Source of the DNA: an uncultured Eubacteriales bacterium
Lineage (GTDB): Bacteria; Bacillota; Clostridia; Christensenellales; CAG-138
NCBI GenBank assembly: GCA_900540495.1
Contig: UQGA01000006.1
Span: 1 to 64,000, forward strand
Direction: 5' to 3'
Length of the DNA stretch: 64,000 bases
Under the pieces are notes generated by a model. The model was given only the letters and a program-made list of their open reading frames with translations. It did not search any database and was not told where the DNA came from. A program made the position numbers and the translations under genes. This document shows, piece by piece, positions 1-7,692 of the stretch (position 1 is its first letter; every line of letters begins with the position of its first letter).

Positions 1-68
1 TACTGTAGCTTGATTTTGCGAACTGTTTAGCAGATTCTTCACATAACTGAAACATATACAAGAATAGC

Positions 69-104
69 CCCGGCAGAAACACCTGCCGGGACTGTAACTG
101 TTTT
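69..104 (+). terminator. Probable terminator of a gene lying before the window
   Basis: An 8-bp perfect stem (CCCGGCAG / CTGCCGGG) with a 6-nt loop is followed by a short T run after about ten bases. No gene is visible in bases 1-314. This and the next hairpin probably end a plus-strand gene that lies before the window. Confidence 0.45.
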
Positions 105-179
105 ATGGCGCTCCGCCTTTCGCCCCGGGGCCTGTTCCCCAAAGCGCAGGGGAAGAGAACGGAAACGCAGGAAAGGGAA

Positions 180-208
180 GAGCGGGCGTTGGCGCCCGCT
201 CCTTTTTT
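180..208 (+). terminator. Rho-independent terminator
   Basis: A 9-bp GC stem (GAGCGGGCG / CGCCCGCTC) with a short loop is followed directly by C and six T. The T run on the plus strand means it serves plus-strand transcription. It also separates upstream genes from the convergent XRE gene. Confidence 0.75.
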
Positions 209-314
209 ATTCTTTGGGTTTGGCCAGGCCCTTTCCCCGGACAGGAGGAAAGAGCGCCGGCATCTCGCGGCCTCTGCCTGCCGGCCCCGTTTTTCATCCG
301 CCCCGGCTGCGCCG

Positions 315-767
315 TTATCGGCCGCGCTGCTTCCACACGTTTGCCAGAATGTCCTTGAGCACGAGGCAGGCGTCCAGCCGGTTGTAGCCGTACTCGGCTT
401 CGAGCCGGTCGAGCAGCGCCGCGATGGCGGGCGCGTAGTCCTCCACGCGCACCCGCTGCCGGTAGGTGGCCAGCACGGGGTATTTCTTGCTCCAGACGCG
501 GTTCCAGTCGATCTTCTCCTGCGTCTGCTCGCTCGTGCGCTCGATCAGGCGCTCGATCTGCTCCTGCTCCGCGTCAAAATCGATCAGCTCGTCGAGCGTC
601 ATGCCGTAAAGCGTGGCGAGCCGTTTGGACTGCCGGATGTCCGGCAGCGTCTCGTCCAGCTCCCATTTGGAGACGGTCTGGCGACTGATCCCCAGCTTTT
701 CGGCCACGGCCTCCTGCGAGAGGCCGCTCTTTCTGCGCGCCTCATGCAGGCTGTTTCCAAGGCTCAT
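315..767 (-). CDS. XRE-family helix-turn-helix regulator
   Basis: A 150-aa cytoplasmic DNA-binding protein. Residues about 5-64 form a typical XRE/HTH_3 domain with the recognition helix LGISRQTVSKWE and the following LPD...L..LYGMTLDEL segment. The C-terminal 85 residues are mostly helical and match no domain I recognise. The codon before the chosen ATG (767) is GTG (770). The ATG gives better spacing (8 nt) from GGGAG. It stands alone between a promoter at 836-864 and a plus-strand terminator, so autoregulation is plausible but no operator was identified. The target is unknown. Confidence 0.85.
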   Translation of the reverse strand: MSLGNSLHEARRKSGLSQEAVAEKLGISRQTVSKWELDETLPDIRQSKRLATLYGMTLDELIDFDAEQEQIERLIERTSEQTQEKIDWNRVWSKKYPVLATYRQRVRVEDYAPAIAALLDRLEAEYGYNRLDACLVLKDILANVWKQRGR

Positions 768-835
768 CACAAACGCTCCCTTCCCCCGCCGGACGGGCGG
801 GCTCCGCGGTGCGCATCCTGCGCGCCGTTTTCACC

Positions 836-864
836 AGTATAGCGCGGCGTGGCGCGGCCGTCCA
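836..864 (-). promoter_or_regulatory. Promoter of the XRE regulator gene
   Basis: On the minus strand, TGGACG and TATACT are separated by 17 nt, about 70 nt upstream of the start codon. This is a sigma-A-type promoter by pattern only. Confidence 0.5.
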
Positions 865-920
865 CCGCCCGACGGCGGCGGTTTCGCCCGTTTTCCCGTC
901 AGGCGGCGGCTTACCCGCCG

Positions 921-1511
921 CTATTCCGTCAGCAGCAGCGCGCGGCAGGGTGCGGCCTCGCCCCCGGCGATCTTGAGCGGCGCGGCAAAGAGCCGGTAGC
1001 GCCCGTCCGGCGCGTGGGACAGGTCGAGGTTTTCGAGCACCGCGATGCCGTAGGAGAGCAGCGCGCGGTGGGCGGTGCGCTCGTCCTCCGGCCGGCCGAC
1101 GGAGGGCTGGTCGGTGCCGACGAGCCTGACGCCGCGGGTATAGAGGTAGCCGATGGCGCTTTTGAGCAGGTAGCCGGGTCCGCGCAGCAGCAGGCGCTCC
1201 CCGTGCGGCGCGGGTGCGGCGGCGCCGAACGCGCTGCGCAGGAAGAACGCCGCGTCGAGCGCCCCGGCGGGCGCGGTCAGCACGGTGCAGGGGCCGACGA
1301 ACGCGTCGAGCGGGAGCGCCGCTACGTCGCTGCCGCCGGGAAGGAAGTGCAGCGGCGCGTCGGCATGGGTGGCCGCGTGCAGGCTCATGACCACGGCCTG
1401 CAACTGGTAGCCGTCCTGCTCATGCGTGGCAAGCGCATGCATGCGCGGCGGCGGATCGCCCGCGTATGGCGCGGTGGCGGTCAGCTCCCGCGAGATGTCG
1501 ATGATGGGCAT
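921..1511 (-). CDS. Cyclase-family metal-dependent hydrolase
   Basis: A 196-aa protein of the cyclase / kynurenine-formamidase-like family (PF04199), metal-dependent hydrolases that open amide or lactam bonds. The metal-binding motif SLHAATHADAPLHF is present, with His45, His49, Asp51 and His55. The start was placed at 1511, where AAAGGAG lies 6 nt upstream. The longer frame to 1613 runs through the promoter and is unlikely. It is transcribed divergently from nfnA and is not in an operon, so the substrate is unknown. A second, longer cyclase-family enzyme lies at 32592-33401. Confidence 0.85.
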   Translation of the reverse strand: MPIIDISRELTATAPYAGDPPPRMHALATHEQDGYQLQAVVMSLHAATHADAPLHFLPGGSDVAALPLDAFVGPCTVLTAPAGALDAAFFLRSAFGAAAPAPHGERLLLRGPGYLLKSAIGYLYTRGVRLVGTDQPSVGRPEDERTAHRALLSYGIAVLENLDLSHAPDGRYRLFAAPLKIAGGEAAPCRALLLTE

Positions 1512-1548
1512 AGGCGCTCCTTTGTGTCGAACGTTGTCGTACCCATAG

Positions 1549-1577
1549 AGTATACGCCCTCCGGCGGCGGCGGTCAA
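1549..1577 (-). promoter_or_regulatory. Promoter of the small cyclase gene
   Basis: TTGACC-17-TATACT on the minus strand, 38 nt upstream of the ATG at 1511. Confidence 0.65.
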
Positions 1578-1620
1578 CCGCTTCCGGCGCACAGCTCCCC
1601 GCGCCCGGCGCAAAAACGCC

Positions 1621-1649
1621 TTGAAAAAAGGGGCGCGTTTCGATATACT
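1621..1649 (+). promoter_or_regulatory. Promoter of the nfnAB operon
   Basis: TTGAAA-17-TATACT about 40 nt upstream of the nfnA start. It lies back to back with the cyclase promoter in a short divergent region. Confidence 0.7.
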
Positions 1650-1688
1650 GGATACGGCAAAATTTCAGCATACACGAAAGGAGAGCCC

Positions 1689-2561
1689 ATGTACGAAATC
1701 GTCAAAAAGCGTGCGCTGCACGAGACCGTGACGCTCATGGAGGTGCACGCCCCCGCCGTTGCGCGCAAGGCGCGCCCGGGTCAGTTCATCATCCTGCGCA
1801 TCGACGAGGCGGGCGAGCGCATCCCGCTGACCATCGCGGGGAGCGACCGTGTGCGCGGCACCATCACCATCATTTTCCAGAAGGTCGGCTATACGACCAG
1901 GCGCCTCGACCTGCTCGGCGAGGGCGACGCGCTGCTCGACTTCGTGGGCCCGCTCGGCACGGCCAGCGAACTGGAGGGCATGCATCGCGTGGCGGTCGTC
2001 GGCGGCGGGTTGGGCGTGGCCATTGCGTATCCGCAGGCCAGGGCGCTGCACGAGATGGGCGCGGAGGTGGATGTGATCGTGGGCTTTCGCAACACCGGGC
2101 TCATGATCCTGCAGGACGAGCTGCGGGCCGCCTGTACAAACCTGTATGTCATGACCGACGACGGGTCGAACGGGCACAAGGGCTTTGTGACCGACGCGCT
2201 GAAGGAGCGGCTGGACGCGGGCGTCGCCTATGATCATGTGATTGCGATCGGGCCGCTCGTGATGATGCGCGCCGTGTGCAGCCTGACAAAGCCGCTGAAC
2301 ATCCCCACCGTCGTGTCCATGAACCCGATCATGATCGACGGCACGGGCATGTGCGGCTGCTGCCGCGTGACCGTAGGGGGGCAGATGAAGTTTGCCTGCG
2401 TGGACGGGCCGGACTTTGACGGCCAGCTTGTCGACTGGGACGAGGCCATTGCCCGCAGCCGTATGTATAAGAAGGAGGAACAGGAGAGCATGGAGCATGG
2501 CGCTCATGCCTGCAACCTGCACAATATTGAGCTGCAAAAACAGCGGGGAGGTGCCGACTGA
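1689..2561 (+). CDS. nfnA: NfnA-like FAD/NAD-binding ferredoxin reductase subunit
   Basis: A 290-aa cytoplasmic flavoprotein of the 'sulfide/dihydroorotate dehydrogenase-like FAD/NAD-binding' family. The N-terminal ferredoxin-reductase barrel contains GQF and RIPLTIA (FAD), followed by the NAD motif VVGGGLG. A C-terminal [2Fe-2S] segment, TGMCGCCRVTVGG...FACVDGP, supplies the cysteines. AAAGGAG precedes the ATG. Its stop overlaps the nfnB start by one base, so the two are translationally coupled. The pair is known as NfnAB (reduced ferredoxin:NADP+ oxidoreductase) or, in other organisms, sulfide dehydrogenase SudAB. The gene arrangement favours NfnAB, but the sequence alone does not separate the two. 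Confidence 0.85.
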   Translation: MYEIVKKRALHETVTLMEVHAPAVARKARPGQFIILRIDEAGERIPLTIAGSDRVRGTITIIFQKVGYTTRRLDLLGEGDALLDFVGPLGTASELEGMHRVAVVGGGLGVAIAYPQARALHEMGAEVDVIVGFRNTGLMILQDELRAACTNLYVMTDDGSNGHKGFVTDALKERLDAGVAYDHVIAIGPLVMMRAVCSLTKPLNIPTVVSMNPIMIDGTGMCGCCRVTVGGQMKFACVDGPDFDGQLVDWDEAIARSRMYKKEEQESMEHGAHACNLHNIELQKQRGGAD

Positions 2562-3955
2562 TGCCCAACATGAACCCGAAAAAGCTGCCGGCGCGCGAGC
2601 AGGCGCCGGACGTCCGCAATAAAAACTTTGACGAGGTCTCCCAGGGGTATGACGAGGCGATGGCCGTCGAGGAGGCGCAGCGTTGCCTGAACTGCAAACA
2701 CCGCCCCTGTGTGTCCGGCTGCCCGGTCAATGTGCGCATTCCGGAGTTTCTGGCGCTCGTGAAGGAGGGCAGGTTCCTCGAAGCGTATGAGGTCGTGCGC
2801 TCCACCAACGCGCTGCCCGCCATCTGTGGCCGCGTCTGCCCGCAGGAAACGCAGTGCGAGTCCAAATGCGTGCGCGGCATCAAGGGCGAGCCGGTCGGCA
2901 TCGGCCGTCTCGAGCGGTTCGTGGCGGACTATGCCATGGCGCATGGCGTCGCGCCTGTTGCGCAGGCGGCGCCGAACGGCAAGCGCGTCGCCGTCATCGG
3001 CAGCGGCCCTGCCGGACTGACCTGCGCCGGCGACCTCAGAAAACTGGGATACGATGTGACGGTGTTCGAGGCGCTGCACACGCCCGGCGGCGTGCTCGTG
3101 TACGGCATACCGGAGTTCCGTCTGCCCAAGAGCCTCGTGCGGCGCGAGATCCGCACGCTTGAGGATATGGGCGTCAAAATTGAGACGAACATGGTCATCG
3201 GCCGGTGCATTTCGCTCGACGAGCTGCTCAGCGACGAGGGGTACGACGCCATATTTGTCGGCACCGGCGCGGGGCTGCCGCGCTTCCAGGGCATTCCGGG
3301 CGAGAACCTCAACGGCGTGTATTCGGCCAACGAGTTCCTCACGCGCATCAACCTCATGAAGGCGTACAGCTTTCCAAAGGCGGACACGCCCGTGCAGGTG
3401 GGGCGGGCGGTCGCGGTCGTCGGCGGCGGCAACGTGGCGATGGATGCGGCGCGCTGCGCCAAGCGCCTCGGGGCGGAGACGGTGTACATCGTCTACCGCC
3501 GCAGCGAGGCGGAGATGCCCGCCCGCGTCGAGGAGGTGCATCACGCCAGGGAGGAGGGTATCGTGTTCAAGATGCTCACCAACCCGACCGAGATCCTGGG
3601 CGATGAGAACGGGCACGTATGCGGCATGACGTGCGTGGAGATGGAACTGGGCGAGCCGGACGCTTCCGGCCGCCGCCGTCCGGTGGTCAAGCCGGGCAGC
3701 GAGCACCTGGTGGAGGTGCAGACGGTCGTCATCGCCATCGGCAACAGCCCGAACCCGCTCATCAAGAACACGACCCCCGGTCTCGATACCGAGAAGTGGG
3801 GCGGCATCATCGCCGACGAGCAGACCGGCAAAACGTCCAAACCGTTCGTGTACGCGGGCGGCGACGCGGTCACCGGCGCGGCCACCGTCATATTGGCGAT
3901 GGGCGCAGGCAAGAAGGCGGCGGCCGCCATCCACGCCGAGCTGTCCGCCCGGTAA
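2561..3955 (+). CDS. nfnB: NfnB / GltD-like NADPH-binding flavoprotein
   Basis: A 464-aa protein of the glutamate synthase small-subunit family. The N-terminal region has two [4Fe-4S] cysteine sets (CLNCKHRPCVSGCP and CGRVCPQETQCESKC). An FAD Rossmann motif (VIGSGPAGLTCAG) and an NADP motif (VVGGGNVAMDAARCA) follow, and the terminal FAD motif AGGDAVTGAATV closes the protein. With NfnA it would couple NADPH, NADH and ferredoxin by flavin-based electron bifurcation in fermenting anaerobes. A glutamate synthase role is unlikely because no large subunit is adjacent. A strong terminator follows immediately. Confidence 0.88.
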   Translation: MPNMNPKKLPAREQAPDVRNKNFDEVSQGYDEAMAVEEAQRCLNCKHRPCVSGCPVNVRIPEFLALVKEGRFLEAYEVVRSTNALPAICGRVCPQETQCESKCVRGIKGEPVGIGRLERFVADYAMAHGVAPVAQAAPNGKRVAVIGSGPAGLTCAGDLRKLGYDVTVFEALHTPGGVLVYGIPEFRLPKSLVRREIRTLEDMGVKIETNMVIGRCISLDELLSDEGYDAIFVGTGAGLPRFQGIPGENLNGVYSANEFLTRINLMKAYSFPKADTPVQVGRAVAVVGGGNVAMDAARCAKRLGAETVYIVYRRSEAEMPARVEEVHHAREEGIVFKMLTNPTEILGDENGHVCGMTCVEMELGEPDASGRRRPVVKPGSEHLVEVQTVVIAIGNSPNPLIKNTTPGLDTEKWGGIIADEQTGKTSKPFVYAGGDAVTGAATVILAMGAGKKAAAAIHAELSAR

Positions 3956-3973
3956 ACCGATCCAATCTGCGCT

Positions 3974-4006
3974 GCGGGCGCGGGGGAATCCCCGCGCCCG
4001 CTTTTT
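3974..4006 (+). terminator. Terminator of nfnAB
   Basis: A 12-bp GC stem (GCGGGCGCGGGG / CCCCGCGCCCGC) with a 4-nt loop, followed by five T. It lies between convergent nfnB and ypeB. Confidence 0.85.
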
Positions 4007-4034
4007 GCCCGCCGGGCAAATGCACCGCCGCGGC

Positions 4035-5477
4035 TTATACGACGAGCTGGCCCTCGTCGCCGTTGATGATCTCGAAGACCTCCTCTTCATCGCCGGTCAC
4101 GGCGTTGATGTATACGATGAAATCCGCATCGTTGCACGTGCCCTTAAACTCGTAACACAGCGTTTCGGTGACGGCGGTTTTCGGGATCAGCGCGAGCCGC
4201 ACGGAGGCGACCGACAGCGCGTCGCTCACGCATGCGCGCGCTTCTTCCTCCGTGACGGCGGGGACGGGCAGCTCCCGCTCGGCGTGGTTGAACAGATAGT
4301 TGTAGGCGTCCACGCCCACGATCTTGCCGCTCTGCCGCTCCACGTAGACCTTGACCAGGTCGGCGTAGAGGATGACGTCGCCCTGTACGGACGCAAAATT
4401 GTACACCGCCACGCCCGCATAGAATTGCGCATAGGTGGCCTCCATCCCCTCGTAACCGCGCGCATCGAGGTAGGCCTTGGCCGCGTCGCGCATGCGCGCG
4501 CTTTCGGCCGCCTCCGGCACGCCCTCTGCGCCGCCCTGCGATTCGGCCATCATCCAGAGGACCTGCGCGCCCTGCCGCGTGACGGCCAGCTCCACGCTGC
4601 GCCCGTCCGCGTCCGTGCCGGCGATTTCAAAAGCCGGGATGCGCCCGGCCGTTTCGCCGGTCACCTGCAACGACCCGCCCACGTACGAGGCCGCCGCCGC
4701 GAGCGCCTGCGCCGCGTCCGCCTCGCCCTCCGGCAGGCCCCGCGGTTCCGCCTTCTCCGTGCTTTCGGAGAACGGCCCGTCGTAGATCAGCGTCGGATAG
4801 TTGGCGATGCCCTCCTCCTCCGCTTCTTCTCCGCCATCGCCGCCTGCGCCCTCGCCGCCGTCCGTGCCGCCGGCCGGCGGGGATGGCGACGCTTCGGCGC
4901 CGCCGGCGCCGTCCACGCCCGCCGCCGGGGCATAAAACCCGTCGCCGGTCAGGCTTTCAAGCGGATAGTCCTCCTCCTGCAGGCGGCGCTCCAGTTCGGC
5001 CGCGGTCTGCACGCTTGCCTCGTACAGGGCGGCGAGCTGTTCCCGGTCCTCCTGTTGCAGGATCTCGCCGGAGAGGATGCGCGTGGCGAGCGTGCGCGCG
5101 TAGTCCCCCGCCTGCACCACAAACCGGTTGAACGCCTCCGCGTCCGGGTGCGACACGGGCAGACAGGCGAGGTTTTCCGCCGCGGCGCCCGAAAGCCGCC
5201 ATACGTCGTCGAGCAGCAGCACGTGCTGCTTGGGGCTCGATACCACCATCAGCTTTTTCAGCGATACCTGCATGTCGTGTACGTTGTCGTTCATCTGCAA
5301 AAACGCCTGCCGGTAGACGGCGCGCATGCCCTCCTCCAGCGTGTCGGCCCGCGCGCCCTGCTCCGCTCCCCAGATGCACACGCCCACGAGCGCCGCCGCG
5401 AGCACGGTCATCGCCGCCGCAGAGGCGATGCGCCCGATTCGCCGGGCGCGCCGCCGCTTCTCCAGTTCCTTTTCCAT
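4035..5477 (-). CDS. ypeB: Spore germination protein YpeB
   Basis: A 480-aa spore protein that, in other spore formers, stabilises and localises the cortex-lytic enzyme SleB. An N-terminal membrane anchor (about residues 18-38) follows a basic start. The YpeB N-domain (about 40-190) comes next, then a Gly/Ala/Ser/Pro-rich linker (about 190-235). The C-terminal half has PepSY-like repeats such as EEEARACVSDALSV. It lies 27 nt downstream of sleB in the same operon, with AAAGGAG before the ATG. The length is slightly above the usual of about 450 aa because of the linker. Confidence 0.92.
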   Translation of the reverse strand: MEKELEKRRRARRIGRIASAAAMTVLAAALVGVCIWGAEQGARADTLEEGMRAVYRQAFLQMNDNVHDMQVSLKKLMVVSSPKQHVLLLDDVWRLSGAAAENLACLPVSHPDAEAFNRFVVQAGDYARTLATRILSGEILQQEDREQLAALYEASVQTAAELERRLQEEDYPLESLTGDGFYAPAAGVDGAGGAEASPSPPAGGTDGGEGAGGDGGEEAEEEGIANYPTLIYDGPFSESTEKAEPRGLPEGEADAAQALAAAASYVGGSLQVTGETAGRIPAFEIAGTDADGRSVELAVTRQGAQVLWMMAESQGGAEGVPEAAESARMRDAAKAYLDARGYEGMEATYAQFYAGVAVYNFASVQGDVILYADLVKVYVERQSGKIVGVDAYNYLFNHAERELPVPAVTEEEARACVSDALSVASVRLALIPKTAVTETLCYEFKGTCNDADFIVYINAVTGDEEEVFEIINGDEGQLVV

Positions 5478-5504
5478 CAGCCTTAGCTCCTTTCCCCCGG
5501 CGCG

Positions 5505-6194
5505 TCAGCGGCAGAACACGTGGTCGCCGATGCGCAGCGCGATCGGGCGCGACAGCATCCATGCGTTGCTCGTCTTGTCCGGGTTGTAGTAGTACAGGCA
5601 GCCGCCGGTCGGGTCCCAGCCGTTCATCGCGTCGCGCGCCGCGCGAAGCGCCGTCTCATCCGGGCTCAGGTTGATCTGCCCGTCCGCCACGACCGAGAAT
5701 GCGCCCGGCTGATAGATCACGCCCGCGATGGAGTTCGGAAAGCCGCTGTTCTTTGTGCGGTTCAGGATGACCGCGGCGACGGCCACCTGCCCCTTGTACG
5801 GCTCGCCGCGCGCCTCGCCGTACACGCAGCGCGCCAGCAGATAGATGTCCCCGCTCGAACTGCTCGTGCCGGACGAGCTGCCGGAGGAGGAAGTGCTGCC
5901 GCCCGTGAGCGACATGCCGAGCGCGCGCGCCGTATCCGGGCCGACGACGCCATCCACCGCAAGTCCGTTTTTGCGCTGGAAGTAGCGGACCGCCTCCTCG
6001 GTCTGGCTGCCAAAGATGCCGTCCACGCTGCCGAAGTAATAGCCCCAGTTCTTCAGCTTTTTTTGCAGCGTGATCACCAGGTCGCCCTCGCTGCCCCGGC
6101 GGAGGGAATCGGCATGGGCCGCCGGTACGAGCGCGCACAGCAACACCGTCGCCGCAAGCAGCAGCGTCAGGAAGTGGCGCAGCGGACGCTTCAT
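5505..6194 (-). CDS. sleB: Spore cortex-lytic enzyme SleB
   Basis: A 229-aa exported lytic transglycosylase that degrades spore cortex during germination. A signal peptide (about residues 1-28, ending AHA) is followed by a peptidoglycan-binding repeat with GDLVITLQKKLKNWGYY. A Ser/Gly-rich linker leads to the C-terminal Hydrolase_2 domain with YGEARGEPYKGQVAVAAVIL, whose Glu is the expected catalytic residue. The start at 6194 overlaps the spoIIR stop as ATGA, which fixes it. The longer frame upstream is an artefact. Transcription would come from the spoIIR promoter. Confidence 0.93.
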   Translation of the reverse strand: MKRPLRHFLTLLLAATVLLCALVPAAHADSLRRGSEGDLVITLQKKLKNWGYYFGSVDGIFGSQTEEAVRYFQRKNGLAVDGVVGPDTARALGMSLTGGSTSSSGSSSGTSSSSGDIYLLARCVYGEARGEPYKGQVAVAAVILNRTKNSGFPNSIAGVIYQPGAFSVVADGQINLSPDETALRAARDAMNGWDPTGGCLYYYNPDKTSNAWMLSRPIALRIGDHVFCR

Positions 6195-6778
6195 GCGATC
6201 ACCCCCCATTCCCGCAGCCAGTCGAGCAGGCTGCTGTGGAACGAGATTTCCTCCAGCGCCGGAAGCTCCTGCGCGTCTCCGGTTACAATACACAGCGGCG
6301 GGAACAGCACGCACCACCAGTTCTGCCCCGCCCCTTCGCCGAGCACGACGCGCAGCGCACGGTAGGTGCCGGCCGGGTACAGCGTATCGCCGTAGATGCG
6401 GTCGGGGAAGGCATAGTCGCCGAGCATGAGCTGCGCCGAATAGGAAAAGCCGCGTTCGCGCAGCACGTCCTCGGCGGCCTGCAGCAGCTCGGCGCCGTGG
6501 TCGCGCACGAACGCCTCCGCCTCCTCGGCGCTGTCGCCGGGCTCCATGCAGGCAAGGATCGCATCGCGCACCAGCAGCTTTACAGCCTGATCCGCCTCGG
6601 AGTCGCTGTTGGCGATGACGTGCAGGCGCAGAATGCCGTCGGGGGTCTCGATGACGTCCATCGTACCCGCCGCGTCCGTTGCGGCAGACTGCGCCGCCGG
6701 CGCGCAGGAAAGCGCCCCCACCAGCACAAGCGACGCCAGCAACAGCGGGAAAAACCTTTTGGGAAGGGTCTGTAACAT
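6191..6778 (-). CDS. spoIIR: Stage II sporulation protein R
   Basis: A 195-aa secreted forespore signalling protein. In Bacillus it activates SpoIIGA across the septum and so triggers pro-sigma-E processing. A hydrophobic export segment (residues about 8-30) is followed by the family core LRLHVIANSDSEADQAVKLLVRDAI and a later AGTYRALRVVLGEGAGQNWWCVLFPPLC block, both hallmarks. GAGGTG lies 8 nt before the ATG at 6778. The ATG at 6784 sits directly on that site and is less likely. It forms an operon with sleB and ypeB, which are usually separate from spoIIR. Confidence 0.93.
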   Translation of the reverse strand: MLQTLPKRFFPLLLASLVLVGALSCAPAAQSAATDAAGTMDVIETPDGILRLHVIANSDSEADQAVKLLVRDAILACMEPGDSAEEAEAFVRDHGAELLQAAEDVLRERGFSYSAQLMLGDYAFPDRIYGDTLYPAGTYRALRVVLGEGAGQNWWCVLFPPLCIVTGDAQELPALEEISFHSSLLDWLREWGVIA

Positions 6779-6795
6779 ATCCATCACCTCGCGGT

Positions 6796-6825
6796 GAGTA
6801 TGGACAACCGTTTGCAGCGCTATAC
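6796..6825 (-). promoter_or_regulatory. Putative forespore (sigma-G/sigma-F) promoter of spoIIR-sleB-ypeB
   Basis: On the minus strand, GTATA is followed after exactly 18 nt by CATACTC. This fits the sigma-G pattern GHATR-N18-CATWHTA except for the last base. It lies 12-18 nt from the spoIIR start codons, so the leader would be very short. Confidence 0.55.
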
Positions 6826-6840
6826 CTGCGCGGGGATGCG

Positions 6841-7050
6841 CCCGCCCCGGCGGCCCCGCTGCCGCCTGCCCGCGTTGTAAGGCCGGAACCCCCGCGCCCG
6901 TGCGGCCGTGCCGGGACGCGCCCGGTTCATCCGCTCTCCCCGGCCGGGCTAATCCGTCTGCCCGTCTGCCCGGCCGGCCCGCCCCGGTGGCCCCGCTGCC
7001 GCCTGCCCGCGTTGTAAGACCGGAACCCCCGCGCCCGTGGGCCGTGCCGG
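6841..7050. repeat. Two-copy intergenic direct repeat (about 73 bp, 137-bp offset)
   Basis: A segment starting CCCGCCCCGG and containing GCCTGCCCGCGTTGTAAG occurs at 6841-6913 and again at 6978-7050. There are few differences (CGG/TGG, AAGG/AAGA). The copies fill most of the roughly 400-bp gap between spoIIR and marR. No gene is seen there. Confidence 0.8.
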
Positions 7051-7119
7051 AGCAGTCCCGCCGTCTGCGGACGCCTGTACAACCGCGTGCAGCAGGATTG
7101 TAAACAAATGTGAACATCC

Positions 7120-7148
7120 TTGACAATGCGGGGCGCAGGCCCTACAAT
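7120..7148 (+). promoter_or_regulatory. Promoter of marR
   Basis: TTGACA-17-TACAAT, close to the sigma-A consensus. The -10 box directly abuts the operator palindrome at 7149-7164, so a bound repressor would block RNA polymerase. Confidence 0.85.
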
Positions 7149-7164
7149 ATGTAGCGTGCTACAT
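7149..7164. promoter_or_regulatory. MarR operator, copy 1
   Basis: A palindrome ATGTAGC-GT-GCTACAT with 7-bp arms lies immediately 3' of the -10 box of marR. The same core recurs at 7661-7675 before the exporter genes. Confidence 0.8.
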
Positions 7165-7187
7165 AACGAAAGGGGGGGAGGAGACCC

Positions 7188-7607
7188 ATGCCCGACAGGG
7201 ACATCGGCTATCTGCTCAAGAACATCAACGACCGGATGAAAGCGCGGGCGGACGCGCAGCTCAGGCGCTACCGGCTTACGCTGGCGCAGGGGCGGGTGCT
7301 CGCCTATCTGGCCGAGCGCGGCGGACAGGCCACGCAGAAGGAGATCGAGCGGTTTTTGCAGGTGGCGCATCCCACGGTGGTCGGCATCGTGTCGCGGCTT
7401 GAGCAGAACGGCTATGTCGCCACCTGGACCGACGGGACGGACCGCCGCAACAAGATCGTGGCGACGACTGCACGGGCCGATGCGGTGGGAGCGGACATGG
7501 GGCGCAACATCCGGAGCAACGAGGCGCGCATGCTGCGCTCTCTCTCGGCCGAGGATGTGGAGCGGCTCTGGCAGATGCTGACGGTCATCAACCGGAATCT
7601 CGAATAG
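7188..7607 (+). CDS. MarR-family transcriptional regulator
   Basis: A 139-aa winged-helix regulator. The MarR fold is seen in the sequence LTLAQGRVLAYLAERGGQ, the recognition region HPTVVGIVSRLEQNGYV and the wing with DRRNKIVATT (DxRxK). A dimerisation helix closes the protein. It is expected to repress itself and the downstream exporter through the shared TGTAGC-TGCTACA operator until a toxic ligand is bound. The ATG at 7188 follows a G-rich site (GGGGGGAGGAG). An 85-bp gap containing operator 2 separates it from the ABC genes. Confidence 0.92.
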   Translation: MPDRDIGYLLKNINDRMKARADAQLRRYRLTLAQGRVLAYLAERGGQATQKEIERFLQVAHPTVVGIVSRLEQNGYVATWTDGTDRRNKIVATTARADAVGADMGRNIRSNEARMLRSLSAEDVERLWQMLTVINRNLE

Positions 7608-7660
7608 CCGGACATTTGGGGACGGGCCGGGCCAACCCGGCTCGCCCTTTGGGTCAATAG

Positions 7661-7675
7661 TGTAGCATGCTACAT
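7661..7675. promoter_or_regulatory. MarR operator, copy 2
   Basis: The palindrome TGTAGCATGCTACA plus a 3' T matches operator 1 except at one base. It lies just upstream of the GGAGGTGAT ribosome binding site of the first ABC gene. A weak TTTGGG-17-TACATA promoter may overlap it. Confidence 0.75.
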
Positions 7676-7692
7676 ATTGGAGGTGATACGAA

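Noticed and set aside
1665..2537. Long minus-strand frame opposite nfnA
   Set aside because: A shadow frame rich in His and Arg that lies wholly within a well-supported gene. The same reasoning excludes the many other long antisense frames.
2561..3955. Glutamate synthase small subunit (GltD)
   Set aside because: The protein has the family fold, but no large subunit is adjacent and the overlapping partner is an NfnA-like flavoprotein.
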